This document shows, piece after piece, positions 7,042-13,863 of a stretch of DNA of 21,520 nt; the stretch's first letter is position 1, and each line of letters begins with the position of its first letter. The DNA comes from an uncultured Verrucomicrobia subdivision 3 bacterium (lineage in GTDB: Bacteria; Verrucomicrobiota; Verrucomicrobiae; Limisphaerales; UBA11358). The notes under the pieces are model-generated. The model had not been told where the DNA came from. It searched no databases and saw only the letters and a program-made list of their open reading frames with translations. A program made the translations under genes and the position numbers. The stretch lies in NCBI GenBank assembly GCA_903921455.1, contig CAIXPZ010000132.1:1-21520 (forward strand), in the 5' to 3' direction.

Positions 7042-8175
7042 ATGTTGAAACGCACCTCGCTCTTTGACGCGCACCAGAAATGTGGTGGCAAACTGATTGA
7101 TTTTGGCGGCTGGGAAATGCCCGTGCAATATACCAGCATCACCGACGAGCACCTTGCAGTCCGCAGTGCCGCCGGAATATTTGACATCTCCCATATGGGT
7201 GAAGTCACCGTCAGCGGCGCGGGCGCGGAGAAGTTCTTGAACACTCTTCTCACGAACGACATCCGTAAGCTGGCTTCAGGACAGGGGCAATATACGTTGA
7301 TGTGCAATGAGCGCGGGGGCGTAATTGATGACCTCTATGCCTACCGGCTTTCGGTGGATGTTTACTTGCTGATCATTAACGCCTCGCGCATCGAGGTGGA
7401 TGTCGCTTGGATGCAGGCGCAGGCAACGAAGTTTTCCGGCGGCGAATTGAATCTCACCGACGCTTCGCATCATTATGCCGCCATCGCTGTTCAGGGACCG
7501 AAGGTCAGGGAATTTATCAATCAATGCGTTCCCGGTTCGTCGTCCGCAGTCTGTTCGGTTAACGCCGTATCCGACTTGAAGAAAAACCAGATTGCCGGTT
7601 TTAACCTGGAAAACCATAACGTGCTGGTCGGCTGCACTGGTTATACCGGCGAAGATGGCTTCGAAATCCTCGGCCCCGACACGGTTATTCAGCATTTGTG
7701 GGGTAAAATTCTCACGGTCGGCGCCGCTTTCGGTATCAAGCCTTGTGGTTTGGGAGCGCGCGATACCTTGCGCACGGAAGCATGCTATCCGCTTTACGGC
7801 CATGAACTGGATGAATCGACCACGCCGATTGAGGCCGGGGTTGGTTTTTTTGTGTCGCTCGACAAAGGCGAATTTAACGGTCGGGCCGTGCTGGCGGAGC
7901 AAAAGGCGACCGGCGTTAAGAAGAAACTCATCGCGTTCAAGATGGCGGATAAATCTGCTCCGCCGCGTCCGCACTATCCGATCTGGATCAATGGCGCGAG
8001 TGTCGGCATGGTTACCAGCGGCACGCAAAGCCCTTCATTGAACGTCGGCATCGGCATGGGTTACGTTCCGCCGGAACTCGCCAAGGCGGATACCAAGATT
8101 GAGATTGAAATTCGTGGCCGGCGTTTTGCCGCCGTTGTGGTGCCGAAGCCCATTTACAAAGCCGTTAAATCGTGA
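7042..8175 (+). CDS. gcvT: Aminomethyltransferase, glycine cleavage system T protein
   Basis: T protein of the glycine cleavage system. It takes the aminomethyl group from the lipoyl arm of H protein, releases ammonia and passes the one-carbon unit to tetrahydrofolate. The 377 residues carry the family hallmarks in order: LIDFGGWEMPVQY near the N-terminus, VRSAAGIFDISHMGE, the GGVIDDL stretch thought to hold the catalytic Asp, GYTGEDGFEI, GLGARDTLRTEACYPLYGHEL (folate site), and a C-terminal barrel domain with VGMVTSGTQSPSL. ATG 7042 is preferred because the protein then begins MLKRTSLFD as other T proteins do, and GTGGGA lies shortly upstream. ATG 7009 and 7018 would add 11 and 8 residues. 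Its partner gcvH lies 12.4 kb downstream beyond the nuo operon, and gcvP is not in the window. Confidence 0.95.
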   Translation: MLKRTSLFDAHQKCGGKLIDFGGWEMPVQYTSITDEHLAVRSAAGIFDISHMGEVTVSGAGAEKFLNTLLTNDIRKLASGQGQYTLMCNERGGVIDDLYAYRLSVDVYLLIINASRIEVDVAWMQAQATKFSGGELNLTDASHHYAAIAVQGPKVREFINQCVPGSSSAVCSVNAVSDLKKNQIAGFNLENHNVLVGCTGYTGEDGFEILGPDTVIQHLWGKILTVGAAFGIKPCGLGARDTLRTEACYPLYGHELDESTTPIEAGVGFFVSLDKGEFNGRAVLAEQKATGVKKKLIAFKMADKSAPPRPHYPIWINGASVGMVTSGTQSPSLNVGIGMGYVPPELAKADTKIEIEIRGRRFAAVVVPKPIYKAVKS

Positions 8176-8348
8176 CCGCCGGAATTGCATTAGTTATTAT
8201 TTATACCGATTGGATTCGCGTTAGCTGAAATTGCTGTTAGAAAAACAAAATCTGACTGGTAAAAGCTAATTTAGGTAAATCGCTGGCTGGCGGGGTCTGG
8301 TAATAATATGCCTGTCGTTGCGGTTCGATGAACCAAACGAAGTGACTG

Positions 8349-8726
8349 ATGCAAACAGCCCCCAATTCATATCTGGTTCTCGTTTTACTGGCCGTGGCGG
8401 CGGTAGGATTCGCTGCGGCGCCGCTGGCGGCGGCGTGGGCTTGGGCGCACTTTTTCTCGCCGAACAAGCCGGGCAAGGACAAGAACGCGATATACGAATG
8501 CGGCCTCGAATCCAAGGGCGATGCGTGGATCCATTTTCGTTCCGAATACTATCTATACGCCATCATTTTTCTGGTGTTCGACGTGGAGACGATTTTTCTG
8601 CTGCCGTTTGCGGTGTCCTTCACGGCGCTGCCGGTCGGCGCGTTCGTGGCTATGGTGGTGTTTCTCCTGCTCCTGGTCGAGGGGTTGGTTTGGGCCTGGC
8701 GCAAGGGTTTTTTGAATTGGAAATGA
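8349..8726 (+). CDS. nuoA: NADH-quinone oxidoreductase subunit A
   Basis: Small membrane subunit of complex I beside the quinone channel. It has 125 residues with three transmembrane helices (about 8-33, 68-90 and 95-115). Between the first two lies the conserved loop YECGLESKGDAW, followed by YLYAIIFLVFDVETIFLLPF, whose acidic residues belong to the family signature. It is the first gene of the operon. The 173 bases upstream, after gcvT, are markedly A+T-richer than the surroundings and probably hold the operon promoter: a TAATAT at 8304-8309 is a candidate -10, but I see no convincing -35, so I do not list it separately. The start is supported only by weak AAGTGA. nuoB follows after 6 bases. 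Confidence 0.95.
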   Translation: MQTAPNSYLVLVLLAVAAVGFAAAPLAAAWAWAHFFSPNKPGKDKNAIYECGLESKGDAWIHFRSEYYLYAIIFLVFDVETIFLLPFAVSFTALPVGAFVAMVVFLLLLVEGLVWAWRKGFLNWK

Positions 8727-8732
8727 TGTGCG

Positions 8733-9344
8733 ATGATTGACGAAGGTCTAAAGATCGAACTCCAGAAGCAAGGCGTCTATGTGACGACTTTGGAGGATTT
8801 GTATAACTGGGGTCGCGCGAACTCCGTGTGGCCGCTGACGTTCGGCCTCGCCTGTTGCGCCATTGAAATGATGGCGGCTTCGATGGCGCGGTTTGACCTC
8901 GCTCGGTTCGGAGCGGAAGTCTTCCGGCCTTCGCCGCGGCAAGCGGACTTGATGATTGTTGCCGGCACAGTCACGAAGAAGATGGCGCCGCTCGTCGTGC
9001 GGATCTACAACCAGATGCCGGAGCCGAAATATGTCATCGCGATGGGTGCGTGTGCGATTTCCGGCGGGCCGTTCAAGCAGGGTTACAATGTTCTCAAGGG
9101 TGTGGACCGTTATCTTCCGGTGGATGTTGCGATTCCCGGATGTCCGCCGCGGCCGGAGGCGCTGATTCACGCCATCATGACTTTGCAGGAGAAAATTTTG
9201 GCGCAGAAACTAACCGGTCCCGACCGTCCGCGCCATCTCAACGCCGATGTCGCCAGCGAATTTCCCGTGCCGGCTTACGGCCCGCATGATTTGGAACCGT
9301 CCAAGAACGACGCCGTTTGGCAACCGCCGGTCATCAAACGTTAA
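8733..9344 (+). CDS. nuoB: NADH-quinone oxidoreductase subunit B
   Basis: Peripheral-arm subunit that carries the terminal iron-sulfur cluster N2, the electron donor to quinone. All four N2 ligands are visible: the adjacent pair Cys41-Cys42 in FGLACCAIE, Cys107 in MGACAISGG and Cys137 in PGCPPRPE. The 203-residue length is normal, and the C-terminal 35 residues are an unconserved tail. Six bases separate it from nuoA, and nuoC probably starts two bases after its stop. Intact N2 ligands show that this is a true quinone-reducing complex rather than a decayed copy. Confidence 0.97.
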   Translation: MIDEGLKIELQKQGVYVTTLEDLYNWGRANSVWPLTFGLACCAIEMMAASMARFDLARFGAEVFRPSPRQADLMIVAGTVTKKMAPLVVRIYNQMPEPKYVIAMGACAISGGPFKQGYNVLKGVDRYLPVDVAIPGCPPRPEALIHAIMTLQEKILAQKLTGPDRPRHLNADVASEFPVPAYGPHDLEPSKNDAVWQPPVIKR

Positions 9345-9346
9345 CC

Positions 9347-9994
9347 GTGGAAACTCTCGAACAAATCAAGTTGCGCCTCGAAGGCGCGCTGCCGTCCGCG
9401 AAGATTGAAATACTCGCGAATGAATGCGCTGCCGGCGAACGCTCGCTGCTCGTGGACGCCGCCAGCGGTTTTGCTGTGGCTAAAATTCTCCGCGATGATT
9501 CGCAGTTGAAGCTGGATTACTGCTCGAACGTCACCGGCGTGGACTGGCCGGACAAGGAGATTTCAGAGAAAACCAAGGTGAAGCAGACCGTGGATGGTGT
9601 GGAAAAGGAAGTCGAACAAATGACGAAGGCGCTGCGTCCCGGCTATCTTGAAGTGGTTTATCATCTTTATTCAATGGCGCTGAAACACGGGCCGGTGGTT
9701 TTGCGGATGCGCACGGAAAATCGCGCGGACCAGGCGCATTTGCCCTCGCTCACGCCGCTTTGGCGCGGTGCGGAATTTCAGGAGCGCGAGGTTTATGATT
9801 TATACGGTGTGATTTTTGACGGTCATCCCGACCTGCGCCGCATTTTGATGTGGGACGAATTCGTCGGCTTTCCGATGCGACGCGATTACGTCGCGCCGGA
9901 TGATTTTGAATACGAGCCAACGCCGCACGACGAGGTTTTAGTCGAGGCAAAAAAGCATTATCCAGTGGAACCGAAAGCGGAGGTGAAACCGTGA
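9347..9994 (+). CDS. nuoC: NADH-quinone oxidoreductase subunit C (30 kDa)
   Basis: Peripheral-arm subunit that packs on NuoD. The conserved C-terminal half is clear: LPSLTPLWRGAEFQEREVYD, then LYGVIFDGHPDLRRILMWDEF and PMRRDY. The N-terminal half holds a charged segment of about 30 residues after TGVDWPD (EISEKTKVKQTVDGVEKEVE and following) that is absent from the NuoC proteins I know and is probably a surface insertion. The GTG at 9347, two bases after the nuoB stop, is chosen as start (215 residues). A TTG at 9317 would overlap nuoB by 28 bases and is less likely. It is a separate gene, not fused to nuoD as in E. coli, and ends in a GTGA overlap with nuoD. Confidence 0.93.
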   Translation: METLEQIKLRLEGALPSAKIEILANECAAGERSLLVDAASGFAVAKILRDDSQLKLDYCSNVTGVDWPDKEISEKTKVKQTVDGVEKEVEQMTKALRPGYLEVVYHLYSMALKHGPVVLRMRTENRADQAHLPSLTPLWRGAEFQEREVYDLYGVIFDGHPDLRRILMWDEFVGFPMRRDYVAPDDFEYEPTPHDEVLVEAKKHYPVEPKAEVKP

Positions 9995-11160
9995 GCCCCC
10001 ACGCCCTGCCGCCGAAAACTTTTGAAGTAAAGCCCAAGCTCGACGCGAACGGCGAGGAATTGGGCGAACTGCTCGAAGTCTCGATGGGGCCGCATCATCC
10101 GTCCACGCACGGGGTGTTCCGTATGGATGTAGTGTTGGATGGCGAAACAGTCGTCAAGCTCAAGCCGGTGTTTGGTTACCTGCACCGCAATCACGAGAAG
10201 ATTGGCGAGAACATTTCGTATCTGGCCAACATGCCTTATACCGACCGGCTGGATTATTTCTGCTCAATGACGAATAACTGGGCTTATGCGCTCACGATAG
10301 AGAAGCTCGCGGGTTTGGCTGTTCCCGAACGGGCGGAATATATCCGGGTGATCATGGCGGAACTCACGCGTCTCCAGAATCATACCTGTCTCATCGGCTT
10401 TTTCGTGCAGGACATGGGTGCGCTCGGCACGCCGATGATGTATGCGTTCCGTGAGCGTGAAAAAATCCTCGACCTGTTCGAGGAGGTCAGCGGCGCGCGG
10501 ATGATGTGCAATTATATGCGCTTCGGCGGCGTCCGCGTGGACGTGAACGACGACTGGATTGCCAAGACGAAGAAAGTAGTCGCCGACTATAGCAAGTTTC
10601 TCGACGAATTTGGCACCTTTCTCACCGAGAATGAAATTGTTCTTGCCCGCACCCAATTCGTCGGTGTGCTGCCAAAAGATTTGGCGGTCAGTGCGTCGAT
10701 CACTGGCCCGATGTTGCGTGCCGCCGGCGTGAACTACGATCTCCGCAAGGTGGACAAATACGGCATCTACAGCCGTTTTAATTTTCAGGTGCCGGTCGGC
10801 GAACACGGCGACATTTACGACCGTTACATGGTGCGCGTTTTGGAAATGCGCGAGAGCATCAAGATTTTGGAGCAGGCGCTGCGCGATATTCCTGCCGGCC
10901 CGGTCATGGATCCGAAAGCGAAGCTGCGCGGGTTTCGTCCGAAAGCCGGCGAGGTTTATGGTCGCGTTGAAGGTCCGAAGGGCGAACTCGGTTTCTATGT
11001 CATCAGCGACGGTTCGCCCAATCCGTATCGCTACCGGGTGCGTCCGCCAAGCTTCATCAACCTGACCATTTTGGAGGACATGTGTCTCGGTCACAAGATT
11101 TCGGACGCGGTCGTTATTCTGGGCAGTGTGGACATTGTGCTGGGCGAGGTGGACCGATGA
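9991..11160 (+). CDS. nuoD: NADH-quinone oxidoreductase subunit D (49 kDa)
   Basis: Quinone-site subunit, homologous to the large subunit of NiFe hydrogenases. It has 389 residues. The quinone-binding loop is SMGPHHPSTHGV (31-42), the Tyr-bearing segment is MPYTDRLDY, and FVQDMGALGTP carries the conserved Asp. The hydrogenase-type nickel ligands are absent, as expected. The C-terminus ends in the usual DIVLGEVDR. The GTG start is backed by the strong ribosome site GGAGGTG (9979-9985), 5 bases away, and overlaps nuoC as GTGA. In a canonical operon nuoE, F and G would follow; here a 22-base gap leads straight to nuoI. Confidence 0.97.
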   Translation: MSPHALPPKTFEVKPKLDANGEELGELLEVSMGPHHPSTHGVFRMDVVLDGETVVKLKPVFGYLHRNHEKIGENISYLANMPYTDRLDYFCSMTNNWAYALTIEKLAGLAVPERAEYIRVIMAELTRLQNHTCLIGFFVQDMGALGTPMMYAFREREKILDLFEEVSGARMMCNYMRFGGVRVDVNDDWIAKTKKVVADYSKFLDEFGTFLTENEIVLARTQFVGVLPKDLAVSASITGPMLRAAGVNYDLRKVDKYGIYSRFNFQVPVGEHGDIYDRYMVRVLEMRESIKILEQALRDIPAGPVMDPKAKLRGFRPKAGEVYGRVEGPKGELGFYVISDGSPNPYRYRVRPPSFINLTILEDMCLGHKISDAVVILGSVDIVLGEVDR

Positions 11161-11182
11161 AAACCATTTTGACGGAGCCAAA

Positions 11183-11836
11183 ATGCTAGGCGAACAAATC
11201 ATCAAGGGCATGGCGGTGACCGCCAGAAATTTCTTCGCGAGTTACGTCTCGAAGGATCGCCTCACTACCGTGCAATATCCCGAGGAGCGGCTGCCGCAGA
11301 AGGGAAACACGCGTCAGTTTCCGTTTCTCGTCTATGATGGTGACGATGCGGAGAAGGGCTTGCGCTGCGTCGCGTGCCAGATTTGTGAGAAGGAATGTCC
11401 GCCCAAGTGCATTTACATCGTCAAGAGCAAGGACAAGAAGCCTGATTACAAAGGCCAGCCTCAGCTGTATCCGCTGACCTTCGACATTGATATTTCCGTC
11501 TGCATGAGCTGCCAGATTTGCGTCGAGGTGTGCCCGTTTGAGTCTATCAAGATGAACACTGAGTTCGAATTAAGCACGGCCGACCGCTTCGGCGATTTGC
11601 TGCTGACCAAGGAAAATCTATCAAGGCCGAACAGCTATTACCAAAAGATTCATCCGGCGGACGCGGCGGAGTCGGACGCCGTCATCGCGGCCGAAAAAGT
11701 CAAGGCCGAGGCCAAGGCCAAAGCCGCTGCTGAGGCAAAAGCTAAAGCGGACGCTGAAGCCAAAGCCAAGGCTGCTGCGGCTGCCGCCGCCGCGCCCATC
11801 GCGCCGCCGCCGGCCAACCCGCCAACCACGACGTGA
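11183..11836 (+). CDS. nuoI: NADH-quinone oxidoreductase subunit I, with Ala/Lys-rich tail
   Basis: Ferredoxin-like subunit relaying electrons to N2 through two 4Fe-4S clusters (N6a and N6b). Both CxxCxxCxxxCP motifs are intact: Cys62, 65, 68, 72 and Cys107, 110, 113, 117. ATG 11183 is chosen because GGAG lies 5 bases upstream and because an earlier start would run into nuoD. The conserved domain ends near residue 155. From residue about 172 to 217 there is a low-complexity tail of Lys-Ala-Glu repeats passing into an Ala run and a Pro/Thr-rich end, which is not part of the family fold. It precedes nuoH, the reverse of the usual H-I order, and overlaps it as GTGA. Confidence 0.95.
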   Translation: MLGEQIIKGMAVTARNFFASYVSKDRLTTVQYPEERLPQKGNTRQFPFLVYDGDDAEKGLRCVACQICEKECPPKCIYIVKSKDKKPDYKGQPQLYPLTFDIDISVCMSCQICVEVCPFESIKMNTEFELSTADRFGDLLLTKENLSRPNSYYQKIHPADAAESDAVIAAEKVKAEAKAKAAAEAKAKADAEAKAKAAAAAAAAPIAPPPANPPTTT

Positions 11837-13035
11837 AAATGTTTACCGCGCTCGACCAAATATTTGTGAACGCCTTGCACTGGCTCGTTAGCTTTGTGCC
11901 GGAAATGCTGCGTCCACTGGTGACGCCGCTCATCTGCATCAGTTTTATTCTCGCCGTGTTTCCGGCGTTCTTCTCCATCATCACGATTTTCGAGCGCAAG
12001 GGCATTGGCCGCATCCAGAACCGTTACGGCCCGAACCGCGTCGGTATTCCTTTCACGAAAATCCGGCTCGCTGGCTTCGGCCAGTTCATTCCCGATGGCT
12101 TGAAAATGCTGACGAAGGAAGACATCGTTCCGCGCGCGGCGGACAAACTCGTTCATTTCCTCGCCCCGGTCGTGATGCTCATTCCGGTGTTGCTCTCGTA
12201 TTCGGTTTTGCCGTTCGGCAAGAACATGACGCTCGCAGACTACGACGCCGGGTTGCTGTTCTTCTTCGCCGTCGGTGGCGCGGTGGAAATCGCCGTGTTC
12301 ATGGCCGGCTGGTCGAGCCGCAACAAATACTCGCTGCTCGGCGCGATGCGCGCCATTGCGCAGATGGTCAGCTACGAAATCCCGCTCATCCTTTCCGCCG
12401 TCAGCGTGGTGATGATCGTCGGTTCGCTGAATCTATCCGACATCATCGCTCACCAGAACCATTACACCTTCGGCATCGCGCACTGGCACGTCTTCACGCC
12501 GTGGGGTTTCATCGGCTTTGTGCTGTTTTTCATCGCCTCGCTCGCCGAATCCAACCGCACGCCGTTCGATTTGCCGGAAGCGGAATCCGAAATTATTGCC
12601 GGCTATTTCACCGAATATTCCGGCTTCAAGTTCGCGCTGTTTTTCCTTGGCGAATACCTCGGCATGTTCGCCATCAGCGGCCTTGGCATCACGCTCTTCC
12701 TCGGCGGTTGGACTTCGCCGGTCTCGTTCCTGACGTGGATTCCGTCGTGGGCGTGGTTCTTCGGAAAATTGACGGCCATCATTTTCTCGTTCATCTGGAT
12801 TCGCGCCACGCTGCCCCGCTTGCGCATGGATCAACTGATGAATTTTGCCTGGAAATTCATGCTGCCGCTTGCGCTCATCAACATCCTCGTCGCCGGCATC
12901 TGGCATTATATGGCCGCCGACTGGCAGCGCTGGCTTGTTTGTGGCGCGCTGGTTGTTGGCGCGTATGTGCTGCTCGGTCGTGGCTTGATGCAGCATCAGA
13001 AACTCGGCAAACGCATTTATCGTTACGCGGAATAA
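11833..13035 (+). CDS. nuoH: NADH-quinone oxidoreductase subunit H
   Basis: Membrane subunit that forms the quinone chamber with NuoB and NuoD and links it to the proton pumps. It has 400 residues and at least eight transmembrane helices. Family motifs are ERKGIGRIQNRYGPNRVG (first matrix-side loop), GFGQFIPDGLKMLTKED, the polar AESNRTPFDLPEAESEI loop that lines the quinone entrance, and FIWIRATLPRLRMDQLM near the C-terminus. The GTG at 11833 overlaps nuoI by four bases; an ATG two codons later (11839) is an equal alternative, with no ribosome site deciding. The stop is one base before nuoJ. The protein is somewhat longer than the 325-residue E. coli subunit, mainly in loops. Confidence 0.96.
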   Translation: MKMFTALDQIFVNALHWLVSFVPEMLRPLVTPLICISFILAVFPAFFSIITIFERKGIGRIQNRYGPNRVGIPFTKIRLAGFGQFIPDGLKMLTKEDIVPRAADKLVHFLAPVVMLIPVLLSYSVLPFGKNMTLADYDAGLLFFFAVGGAVEIAVFMAGWSSRNKYSLLGAMRAIAQMVSYEIPLILSAVSVVMIVGSLNLSDIIAHQNHYTFGIAHWHVFTPWGFIGFVLFFIASLAESNRTPFDLPEAESEIIAGYFTEYSGFKFALFFLGEYLGMFAISGLGITLFLGGWTSPVSFLTWIPSWAWFFGKLTAIIFSFIWIRATLPRLRMDQLMNFAWKFMLPLALINILVAGIWHYMAADWQRWLVCGALVVGAYVLLGRGLMQHQKLGKRIYRYAE

Positions 13036-13036
13036 A

Positions 13037-13555
13037 ATGACTCTCGCCCTCATCATCACTGCGCTTGTGACCGTCCTGGCTGCCGCCACGGTCATGAGCC
13101 TGCGCAACCTTGTGCATTGCGCGCTGGCCATGGCCGTCGCGTTCTCCGGCGTCGCCGCGCTGTATTTGCAGCTGAATGCCGAGTTCGTCGGCTTCGCGGA
13201 AATTTTGGTTTATGTCGGTGCCATCGCCATCTTGATTGTGTTTGCGATTCTGCTCACGCGCAGCGGCGAGACGCCGGAAAAAAGCGTGCTGACCTCCGGC
13301 TGGCTGGCCGGGGTTGCGGTTTCCGCGATGGTGTTCACGCTGCTCGGCTGGGCGGTCTTGAGCAGCTCCGCGCTGCCCAAAGCAATTGCCGCGGCACCCG
13401 CCGCTCCGGTCAAAAGCATCGGCGACGCGCTCATGGCTAAATTTGTTCTGCCGCTCGAAATCGTCGGCCTGGTATTGACTGCCGCCATGATCGGCGCGGT
13501 CATCATCGCCTTGAAAGAAGATTCCAAAGCTAAAACCCCCGGAGGCCAGCTATGA
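13037..13555 (+). CDS. nuoJ: NADH-quinone oxidoreductase subunit J
   Basis: Membrane subunit of 172 residues, with five hydrophobic segments. It contains the motif EFVGFAEILVYVGAIAILIVFA on the third helix, the conserved element with a pi-bulge that couples quinone chemistry to proton pumping. A small Pro/Ala-rich loop (about 113-125) lies before the last helix. Its ATG is one base after the nuoH stop, and its stop overlaps nuoK as ATGA, with GGAGG (13541-13545) inside its last codons serving nuoK. Confidence 0.95.
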   Translation: MTLALIITALVTVLAAATVMSLRNLVHCALAMAVAFSGVAALYLQLNAEFVGFAEILVYVGAIAILIVFAILLTRSGETPEKSVLTSGWLAGVAVSAMVFTLLGWAVLSSSALPKAIAAAPAAPVKSIGDALMAKFVLPLEIVGLVLTAAMIGAVIIALKEDSKAKTPGGQL

Positions 13556-13863
13556 CGCCGCTGCAAATTTGCCTGCTGGTTTCGGCGTTTCTGTTCGCTA
13601 TCGGCTTTGCCGGTGCCGTCACGCGTCGCCATGCCATTCTGGTGCTCATCGGCATCGAACTGATGCTGAACGCCGCGAACCTGAATTTTATCGCCTTTTG
13701 GCGGTTTGGCCCGCATCCCGAGGCGCTCACTGGTATTATGTTCGTGCTGTTCTCCATGGCGCTGGCGGGCGCGGAAGCCGCTGTCGGTCTGGCGCTGGTC
13801 ATCGCGATTTATCGTCACAAGAAAACCTCCAATTTGGATGAAGTGAAGGAGCTGAAAGGATGA
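13552..13863 (+). CDS. nuoK: NADH-quinone oxidoreductase subunit K
   Basis: Small three-helix, MrpC-like membrane subunit of 103 residues. The two membrane glutamates needed for proton transfer are present: Glu36 in LIGIELMLNA and Glu75 in LAGAEAAVGLAL. GGAGG six bases before the ATG is a strong ribosome site. The gene overlaps nuoJ upstream and nuoL downstream by ATGA each time, so J, K and L are translationally coupled. Confidence 0.96.
   Translation: MTPLQICLLVSAFLFAIGFAGAVTRRHAILVLIGIELMLNAANLNFIAFWRFGPHPEALTGIMFVLFSMALAGAEAAVGLALVIAIYRHKKTSNLDEVKELKG

Noticed and set aside
8176..8348. Defined promoter or riboswitch before nuoA or after gcvT
   Set aside because: The region is A+T-rich with a TAATAT at 8304, but no -35 box at proper spacing, and no recognisable glycine-riboswitch-like structure could be traced by eye.
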